Assembly (NCBI GenBank): GCA_947044365.1
Contig: OX345653.1
Coordinates: forward strand, 1,647,001-1,711,000
Reading direction: 5' to 3'
DNA from: Petrosia ficiformis
Taxonomy: Eukaryota; Porifera; Demospongiae; Haplosclerida; Petrosiidae
DNA: 64,000 nt
Positions 56,229-64,000 of this stretch are shown piece by piece. The notes beneath the pieces are model-generated. The model worked only from the letters and a program-made list of their open reading frames with translations, was not told where the DNA came from and searched no databases. Position 1 is the stretch's first letter. Each line of letters opens with the position of its first letter. Position numbers and translations under genes: made by a program.

Positions 56229-57253
56229 TTATACCTGAGATTTAACGGGATGTAGGTACAAACTATCCACTCGCTTGAATTCATGTTGACAATTAGACAC
56301 TGCAAATCCTAAACCAAATCCCGTACCTAATGCAATTGGCCAAGGACGACCTGAGTGAATATAATATTGTGTAAATCACCAATTTGCATCATTAAAATTC
56401 ACAAAGGCAAACAACTAGTGTTTATGATTATTATTACTTATAGTAAAAGTAAAAGTAGTCTCATCATTGAACAATGGTTTATTTTCAGACTGCATCAAAT
56501 TAGCAAATATATGTTTTAATAAAAGGTTTCATGGACAAAGAGTCATCAAAAGTAGTTTCTACAAGGAAGTTTTTTGTGTTAGTAGATAGCCATCTATGCT
56601 ATTAATTTTGTAGTATTAATAGCATAGATACAATTGCAACTAGATGTTATGAGAACACTTACCCCATGCAATAATGAGCCAAAGTGTTTAAAACCCGTCT
56701 TCTCTCTTGACTTTCTTTTAATCTGCTTTGGCTTCAAGCAGTTCCCAGAGATTTTAAAGGAAATGTCTTTCTTTGTTTTCTAAGATTCATCATTAGTTCC
56801 AAATATGTGTTATAATTATTATTATGAAGGGCATGACTGACTTAAAAATGGTGGACTTTTCTAAACTTAGAATAAGAAAACTCAGGAATTGCGGATAATG
56901 TGAACTGCATTAGCTTCTGCAAGGTGTTCATACGTTCCTTTATGACGACTATTATCTAGCTGACTGTTTAGATGATGTTTAAAGTATTCTAAAGTATTGA
57001 TTCCGATGTTTTTGCATGACAGACTGACAGAACGAACCTATCACTTAACTAACACCTTGCGCAGTATACTGTGCGGGGTAATAAATATATAGTGCAGACA
57101 GTATATACACAAACTTGTTCATAGAGAGGTTACAGTCTATGTGAGTATGCAAGTGTGTATAGTATAACTATAATTATGATAAAAATGGAAAAGAATCTAA
57201 CTTACGTTTGAAGACAAGTAACGAAAACACAGCTCCTAATGTGAAACCAACCC
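56229..57253 (-). CDS. MICOS10: MICOS complex subunit Mic10, exons 2-3; first exon not found
   Basis: Exons: 57206-57253 and 56229-56350. They encode VGFTLGAVFSLLVFKRRPWP then IALGTGFGLGFAVSNCQHEF and KRVDSLYLHPVKSQV. This matches human MICOS10 (GIVFSLTFFKRRMWPLAFG, SNCQHDF). Mic10 is a tiny inner-mitochondrial-membrane protein whose two glycine-zipper hairpin helices oligomerise to bend cristae junctions. The second motif is a full GxGxGxG (GTGFGLG); the first is GVGFTLG. Splicing C|GT yields the RR turn. The upstream exon carrying the WDRCLAD-type N-terminus was not identified within about 1.5 kb to the right. The gene may use a distant exon or be truncated. Confidence 0.8.
56655..57090. 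mobile_element. Insertion in MICOS10 intron 2 with ttacccc ends
   Basis: The duplicate of this region at 39.7-40.1 kb lacks the segment. Its edges ttaccccatgcaata and tatactgtgcggggtaa are imperfect inverted repeats. No coding sequence was recognised; the exact boundaries are uncertain. Confidence 0.5.
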
Positions 57254-57309
57254 CTATAGAATGAATCATTTATAAAATACAGCAATGAACCATTCATTCA
57301 TACTCATTC

Positions 57310-59035
57310 TCAATTAATTACTCACAAGTATAATAATCAAACTTGAGGGATATATAGAACTGTTGATAATTTAGTATCATTAACAGTGTTGAGGTTAATT
57401 ACAATTCATTATAATTGTAATCATCATTTATCATTAGGGTGTATTCATAAATAGGGTTGTATGCAGGGGGAAAAGTGGAACCAGTGATCATTTTTTGCCC
57501 ACTCCATTACTGTTATTTTTGCAGCTATATGGGTAATAATAAACATTATATACAATGAGCTGCACTACTGTAATTAGTATTAAAATTCTCATAATTTTAG
57601 TGGAGGAAGGGAATATCAGGTTTTCCCCTCCTCTGTATGACCCTGATCATAATATAATTATAGAAAACAATAAAATAATTATGTAATTAGTAGTGATTTA
57701 CAGACATGTTTTTTGATTGAACAAAAGTATTTTTAAGTATCCCAATTTTGTTTCTGTATACATGATCATAATATATACATATTTGTATTTTTTGAGAACT
57801 CCTTAAATGATGACTGTCCTTCATGATCCTTGTTTTGTGGCACCAAAGTCACTAGCAGAAAACAATCACAGCATGTCATGTCGACAAGCTAGGAGGACAT
57901 TTTGGTAGGTTTGGGTTTACAATGCTCACAAAGACATGCAGAAGGGTGGAAAATTAAGCTGGAGTTAGAAGGAGCCAGTTGAGATCATGGAACATACAGC
58001 CTGAAGAACAACTATGGAAAGCAGTTAAAGCAGCCTGTCAGCAGCAATCATCTGAAGCTTTACCATACTTCTGCAAACCATTTTTTGAGCAACTCACAAG
58101 TACATGTACCAAACTTTACAGGTAATTCCTCAAGGTAGTTTTGATCATCAAACGCTTATATATAATTATGGTGCAAAAATATTGCGCTATGAAACTATTT
58201 GTATTTCCCAACATACATAGGTAAAACCACTGTGACTTCACTGGAAGAAGAGCCACCTCAGTTAAAGATGGAACAATCCCATATCAGCTAAAACATGATA
58301 TTATACAAGCTGAGATGGAAGATGACAACATCCCGCCTCAGCTGGAAGATGACAGTGTCACTTTAACTAGAAGCTGGAGTAAATGGATGCCGTACCACAT
58401 TAGAAGTTCAACACCTTATAGAAGACCAGCTATATTCACTGGGTCTGTTAAGGTCATGGAGAACTGTAGTATTCAATTTGATGTATTCGCAACATGAAGA
58501 TAATATTGATGTAAAGCTAGTGTTAATAATTACAGTATATATATTGTATGCCAAGTCAAACAATTCAGTGATTGATGGGTTGCAACAATACATGCATGTA
58601 CTAGTGATTTCTTACCACTTAACACTATATTCTACAACAAAACAATGTGCTCTCTTCCTAATTCAGCTTACACAAATTCCTTAAGCCAGTAGAGCATGGC
58701 GGGACTATGGCCTAAGTAAGGTTGTTGATGTTTTACTATGGATAGATTTACAGATTTTTAGAAGGAAGCCTCCAATCCTACTTTGCTATCGTTGATACTA
58801 AGCTGCATGCAGAACTTAAGGAGAAGGAAACAGATTCTGGTCATAGTTTACTCTCTGCCAATGAACACTACTGGAACAGGAATGAGAGACGTAATTACTC
58901 CTACTGAAGTCATTATTATGTATGGTAAACCATACCTCAAAGCAGCACTACACAGAACTGAATGAGGTATGCCAGCGGGTGCATGTATAACTAGAGGAAA
59001 AACAAGTGTATATAGAGAACAAGTGTATATAGAGA
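57310..59035. other. No recognised gene; possible gene relics
   Basis: This should contain the missing MICOS10 first exon if it is nearby, but no WDRC-like motif was seen. 57940-58500 has short frames (for example one beginning MEDDNIPPQLEDDSV at 58315) that resemble exon fragments, but they match nothing I recognise. Confidence 0.4.
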
Positions 59036-59040
59036 AAAAA

Positions 59041-60454
59041 AACATCCCTATGATGCTTTACAGATTTAAGTGAAGATAAAAGTATCCTTATGACTGCTTT
59101 GTGGTGTCCAGAATTCAGTAATCATGGCTGACTTTATCAAGCATGAAAGACAACAGCTTAATATAGTTATTATTTTGATTATCTACTCTCCTGACCTTTC
59201 AAAGGACCTTGTAGAACTTTAGGAATATATTTCAGGCAGAATAGCTAGCTATTAGTTACAGTTTCTACGTAAGCTCAACAGCTTTCTTTCTGCTGGTGTG
59301 TAGATCTTGATTGCGCGTTCTTTTACGCGCCACGCCCATTAATTGACCGAGCCCCCGGGAATGATGTAACTTCCTTAACTACGTATACAACCCATACTCG
59401 CGTAGGTGACACAAACATATATATATATAAACATATATCGAACCCGTGGGAAAGCAATCATAGGGATGGCCCTACGGGCCATAAAAAAAAACATCCCTAT
59501 GATTGCTTTACAAATTTAAGTGAAGACAAAAGTATCCCTATGACTGCTTTGTGGTGTCCAGCATTCAGTAATCATGGCTGAATTATCATGCCTAAAACAC
59601 ATCAGCTTATTATAGTTATTATTTTGATTATCTACTCTCCTGACCTTTCAAAGGACCTTGTAGAACTTTAGGAATATATTTCAGGCAGAATAGCTAGCTA
59701 CTAGTTCCAGTTTCTACGTAAGCTACTTAGCTACAGGCAGCTTTCTTTCTGCTGTTCTGTAGACCCGTGTAGAGCTCGAGCGCGCGTTCTTTTACGCGCC
59801 ACACCCATTAATTGACCGAGCCCCCGGGAATGACGCAAGTTCCTTAACTAGCTACGTATGCAACCGTTACAATTACAACGCATACTCGCGCAAGTGGACA
59901 CAAGAAAAACAAGTGTATATAGAGAAAAAAACATCCCTATATTTGCTTTGTGATGACTATGTATTAAGCATTGCTGATGGCACTAGTGTCTCTACCTTTC
60001 TGTGTACTCCTGGGGCCTGAAGACGTAAGTGTAAGCCTAATTGCAGTCTAAATACACAGATGTCTGATGAACTGACTGAGGTACTCCTTCAAGGTTCTAA
60101 ATGATGACTTCCTCGTGTCTGAAACTCAACAACTTATCATACTTACTTGTTAAAGATTCTTGCATAATATCTATACTGTTTCTCTGCTATATACAACAGT
60201 TATTAGCAGTTTTACATCCTTTCTGAATCTTCCTGGCTGGTCTGTAGCTCTGTTAGCTCAAACGCGCGTTCTTTTACGCGCCACTCCCATTAATTGACCG
60301 AGCCCCCGGGAATGACGCAACTTCCTTAACTACGTATACAACGCATAGTCGCGCAAGTGACACAAGAATATAATTATATAATTATATTATATATATATAT
60401 ATATATACATTAAACCCCGTGGAAAGCAATTATAGGGATGGCCCTACGGGCCAT

Positions 60455-60485
<31 letters not shown>

Positions 60486-60535
60486 GTTCGAACCCGTGGG
60501 AAAGCAATCATAGGAATGGCCCTACGGGCCATAAT
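59041..60535. mobile_element. Cluster of 'catccctatgattgcttt' MITEs
   Basis: Complete copy 59041-59468 (left catccctatgatgcttt, right aaagcaatcatagggatgg); a copy starting at 59492 that lacks its right end; a longer copy 59930-60440; and an extra right end at 60485-60530. Each contains a GC-richer core with cgcgttcttttacgcgccac and accgagcccccgggaatga. Right ends share gttcgaacccgtgggaaagc. They are tandem head-to-tail, which suggests insertion into one another or unequal exchange. Confidence 0.75.
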
Positions 60536-60545
60536 AAGGTATGTA

Positions 60546-61016
60546 TCTCCGTTCTTTGGTCACATGACTGGCCAAACTACATGCTTTTCTGCATGGCAAT
60601 ACACAAATAATTTATTTTTGCATGTAATTTTAAAGAGGAATGACTGTTTGAATTTTTTCTATAAGCCGCAGAAAGGAACAAGGAGTATCAGAACACCGAT
60701 AATACTTTATGAATATAAACCCCAAATACCTTTGAACTACCAAGATATATATGCATATTACATATGTGAAGTTATGATACAAGCGTATTATTGTGTGAAA
60801 AACTTCACACAGGTCATGACAGATATGTCGGAATGGCATTATTTCAAGATCGAGTATAACCGAGTCCAAGATTCTGTAAGTATTATTTGGACTCATTCAT
60901 TTTCAGATGTAAATATTTCTCAAGAGCACGTGAAATTTTTATACACAGCTATAAAACCCATATTTGACAACATCACCATGGAAAATGCCATTGTGCAGGT
61001 GATGAGCACCTCGTAA
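60546..61016 (+). other. Open frame of unknown origin, first copy of a repeated unit
   Basis: The frame open to 61016 reads KRNDCLNFFYKPQKGTRSIR, then IYAYYICEVMIQAYYCVKN, DMSEWHYFKIEYNRVQDS and HVKFLYTAIKPIFDN, ending IVQVMSTS. I do not recognise a family. The first ~35 residues of the longest possible frame are MITE sequence, so the start is unclear. The segment from 60736 is present three times (see next entry), which points to a mobile or amplified origin. Not confidently a gene. Confidence 0.35.
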
Positions 61017-62071
61017 TAACACAATTTAGATCCAAGGATTTTTGTGGCAAGATTTTTTGCTTGTTACGTAATAACTAGAAGGATGAATCGTTACAGTGAG
61101 GCAGAAGTTGAGTTTGCAATAGCAGAAGCCAGTTTATGCAAGAGAAAGAAGAGGGGATAACCAAACTGAGAAAAGAGTAATGCAAAGTTATGAGTAGATA
61201 TCTAATGAATCTTAATAGTCATGATGAATATATTATACATGTAATAAAAATAATTGTGAATGCCAACATTTATATCCACAACAATATTGACATAGGATAA
61301 GATATACTATGTTGTCATAGCAACATAATTGATTTTGTAGGAGGTATATCACTCCTGTTTGCAGATATATAACTAGGACTATGTATACATGTAGATAACT
61401 ACCAAGATATATATGCATATTACATATGTGAAGTTATGATACAAGCATAATTATTATTGTGTGAAAAACTTCACACAGGTCATTCATTGTCTGACAGATA
61501 TGTCGGAATGGCATTATTTCAAGATCGAGTATAACCAAGTCCAAGATTCTGTAAGTATTATTTGGACTCATTCATTTTCAGATGTAAATATTTCTCAAGA
61601 GCACGTGAAATTTTTATGCACAGCTATAAAACCGATACTTGACAACATCACCATGGAAAATGCCATTGTGCAGGCGATGTGCACCTTGTAATAACACAAT
61701 TTAGATCCAAGGATTTTTGTGGCAAGATGTTTTGCTTGTTACGTAATAACTAGAAGGATGAATCGTTACAGTGAGGCAGAAGTTGAGTTTGCAATAGCAG
61801 AAGCCAGTTTATGCAAGAGAAAGAAGAGGGGATAACCAAACTGAGAAAAGGGTAATGCAAATGAAAAGAACTACCAAGATATATATGCATATTACATATG
61901 TGAAGTTATGATACAAGCATAATTATTATTGTGTGAAAAACTTCACACAGGTCATTCATTGTCTGACAGATATGTCGGAATGGCATTATTTCAAGATCGA
62001 GTATAACCGAGTCCAAGATTCTGCAAGTATTATTTGGACTCATTCATTTTCGGATGTAAATATTTCTCAAG
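60736..62071. repeat. Three direct copies of a ~460-bp unit
   Basis: Copies start at 60736, 61397 and 61869, each with aactaccaagatatatatgc. Copies 1 and 2 run through gatgaatcgttacagtgagg to gaggggataaccaaactgag; copy 3 is cut at 62071 by the junction with a hAT relic. Copy 1 lacks the 9 bases (tcattgtct) that copies 2 and 3 have before gacagatatgtcgg, and 200 bp of unrelated sequence separates copies 1 and 2. Confidence 0.9.
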
Positions 62072-63835
62072 AGCATGCACTGCTTTACGATCAGAGCTCA
62101 ATACCAATCTAATGGCTTCTTCCTGTTCTAAAATTCTTGGACCCCCATCGAGTAGCACAGTCCTATAAAAACAATAATGAAATAAAAAGTATGCATTCCA
62201 AAACGAATTGTCATTAACTTACTGCAACTAGAGCATGTTGCTTAAGTCCAAGATTAATCTGTGATTTTGTTAGGTCTCTCTTTCGCTTCCAACTCATAGA
62301 GAAGGCACTGACAATTTAACGACTTTCACTAAGAGCATGACTGCATTGGGTATCTCTGTTAAGTATCTTTGTAACTGCCAGATGCAAATTATGGCCGAAA
62401 CAGGACAATCTCAACCAACCAAGATCTTTGGCAGCCTTTATCATATTACTCCCACTATCGGTTGTTAGGCAGACTTGACTGGAAACATCAAGATCCCAAG
62501 AATCTAACGTTGACTTCCGAGCTTCACCAATATTATCCCCTGTATGGTCTTCGGTAGGGTTGGGCGATACTGAAAATTGCAAATGCGATTATTGCCAAAG
62601 GAATATATTGCAATTATTGTTTAAAAATATTTAAACTCATCAATAAATCATACATTATCAAGTTCTTTGCTAAAAACACAAGCATATTAACATGTTCTGG
62701 CGTTAATTTGGTTCTCAGGTTATTAACTAATAACCAGCCTGTGAAAACAGGCGTTTGGAAGGTACACTGGTACCACAAACACAAAGCCGGATTTTTTGTG
62801 TTAGAATGCTTTGCTGGAACACACTTCTTACAATTATCACAAACTGGATTCTCTATCTCACCTTCTAAAGGAACTCCTTTGCTGTCAGCTCTAACTGAAA
62901 AATACTTCCAGATGATGCTCTTGGTGTTGGGCTTTTTTTTTTTTACAAAATTGTTTTCAGTGAAGTGGAGTTCGCTTGAGAAGTATCAACGCACGTGAAG
63001 GCCAGGTGCGCATGCGCATAATATTATAGCGATAACATCGTCTGTGGAAAATCAGTGCGATACTATTTATCGCGAGTGTTAATATCGCGTAGAGGCGATA
63101 ATATCGTGGTATCGCCCAACCCTAGTCTTCGGGTATTAACTGGGTCTGGAGACAGTGACTACACAGTTCCCAGTCAGAATTTATGAAGTGGATAGTGTAG
63201 CTAAGATATGGTTTTAAGCCAATGCTTAACCAAAGATCAGTAGTAGCAGAGAAAAAGGTAACAGTTGAAAGTTCCTGCTTGACTTTCTCTTTTATTGATG
63301 TGTACAACTTCGGGAGTGAGGTTTGAGAGAAGTATTTTCGACTTGGTAACGTATATTGCTTGTCAAAAGTCTTTAACAATTTTTTGAAACCTGGTCTTTC
63401 CACTGTATACACTGGCGACCATCCTTAGCAATATAATACGTTACTGCTTCAGTTAGCTTGATCCATTGTTTCCCTTTTTTGTCGTACTCCTGAGACTTCT
63501 CTACCGATTCTGATAGTGTTGGCTGGTAAGCTGAACTTGATGCTGTTCCAGTCTGATGGCCTTTTCTCATGTTCTCTTTACGTTGTGAGTAAACTTTGGC
63601 ATGATTTGCTCGCAGGTGAGAGAGGAGGTTAGATGTATTTCCATTCCTTGCGAGGACCTTTCTTCAACATGCACGGCATACAACACAACCGTCGTCAATA
63701 ATATTTTCATCTTTGTGTTTCTCTAATCCAAAGTACTCCCACACTAGGGCTTTTGTACCTGGTTTGGCCACGAGTTCAGTTTGTGTGATCGTACTCTGCT
63801 CTGCCGCCATCTCTTTAGAAAGGTGCTAGATTATC
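62072..63835 (-). pseudogene. hAT transposase relic with BED zinc finger (ZBED-like)
   Basis: Reading leftward from ATG 63810: a BED finger (VWEYFGLEKHKD, CVVCRAC, then LLSHLRANHAKVY) interrupted by a TGA right after CRAC; a linker ending with EAVTYYIAKDGR; after a frameshift, a block with GFKKLLKTFDKQY and FFSATTDLWLS; and, beyond a nested insertion, VCLTTDSGSNMIKAAKDLGW followed by LSCFGHNLHLAV (catalytic core). Past 62290 DCATRWGS and ILEQEEAIRLVLSSDRKAV-like remnants run to 62072, where it abuts the 60.7-kb repeat. The C-terminal dimerisation domain is missing. It is non-functional. Confidence 0.85.
62555..63124. mobile_element. Nested 570-bp hAT internal-deletion element with exact 8-bp TSD
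   Basis: It starts TAGGGTTGGGCGATAC and ends GTATCGCCCAACCCTA, 16-bp perfect inverted repeats. Flanking GTCTTCGG copies (62547-62554, 63125-63132) are the 8-bp target duplication. On its minus strand it encodes a BED-type finger piece (ESKGVPLEGEIENPVCDNCK, then AKHSNTKNP) close to a hAT C-terminal piece (LTPEHVNMLVFLAKNL), so it derives from an autonomous hAT by deletion of the catalytic centre. It sits inside the transposase relic above. Confidence 0.9.
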
Positions 63836-63879
63836 AACGTGTGTGTACACATGGCACTGGTATACCGTATAATACCGTA

Positions 63880-64000
63880 TTATATTTCGATATTTCAGGT
63901 ATTACTATATCCGGTGTTGCAGGAAATGAAAATATATACCGTTTTACTAAGGAAAAAATACCGTGAAATTACTAAATATATGTATACTGCCCAGCCCTAA
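63880..64000. mobile_element. Subterminal repeats and end of a hAT element at the window edge
   Basis: The window ends gtatactgcccagccctaa, whose inverse TTAGGGCTGGGCAGTATAC resembles a hAT terminus. The preceding 110 bp contain several copies of ataccgt/tataccg motifs in both orientations, as in hAT subterminal regions. It is probably the 5' end of the transposase relic at 62072-63835; its flanking target duplication lies outside. Confidence 0.55.

Noticed and set aside
58315..58497. Small acidic frame beginning MEDDNIPPQL
   Set aside because: It could be an exon fragment, but no family, splice partner or upstream start could be supported.
62708..62998. Plus-strand 96-residue frame inside the nested hAT element
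   Set aside because: The opposite strand carries the BED finger and hAT C-terminal motifs; the plus-strand frame is the shadow.

Overview
The window is eukaryotic nuclear DNA from an animal with an AT-rich, compact genome. Genes have short exons, GT-AG introns, and bidirectional promoters of only tens of bases. The intergenic DNA and introns are full of small inverted-repeat transposons. The protein set (spermidine synthase, PSMB6, POLE4, RPL22, MICOS10, TMEM222, TMEM45) is metazoan. Gene density and style suggest an early-branching animal such as a demosponge, but that is inference and no marker here proves it. Exon coordinates were worked out by hand from splice sites, reading frame and remembered family sequences; no search was run.

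Layout. 1-17 kb: a minus-strand tandem array of spermidine synthase (SRM) genes. Copy A has only exon 1, at the left edge. Copies B (1142-4630), C (4773-9855) and D (12048-16990) are complete seven-exon genes, with an orphan last-exon relic near 250 and a decayed hAT transposase between C and D. 17-21 kb: TMEM222 on the plus strand, whose start codon lies 82 bp from that of SRM copy D; copy C still carries a broken fragment of TMEM222 exon 1. 22-28 kb: PSMB6 (proteasome beta1) on the minus strand, starting 24 bp from plus-strand POLE4 (27.9-31 kb). POLE4 intron 1 holds a nested transposon carrying a RecQ-like helicase fragment.

33-57 kb: three intronless TMEM45-like genes (33.3, 40.8, 52.5 kb) and an incomplete MICOS10 gene (56.2-57.3 kb). 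Scrambled pseudo-fragments of both families lie at 35.3 and 39.2-40.3 kb. The same region holds a degraded DIRS-type (tyrosine recombinase) retroelement at 36.2-38.9 kb, a hierarchical palindromic foldback element at 44.3-45.0 kb, and a complete RPL22 gene at 47.7-49.9 kb. 59-64 kb is mobile DNA: a MITE cluster, a triplicated unit of unknown origin, and a hAT/BED transposase relic split by another hAT deletion derivative flanked by an exact 8-bp target duplication.

The host genes are housekeeping functions (polyamine synthesis, proteasome, DNA polymerase epsilon, ribosome, mitochondrial cristae) and do not form one pathway. The striking features are head-to-head gene pairs, recent tandem duplication datable by transposon presence or absence, and nested non-autonomous elements.
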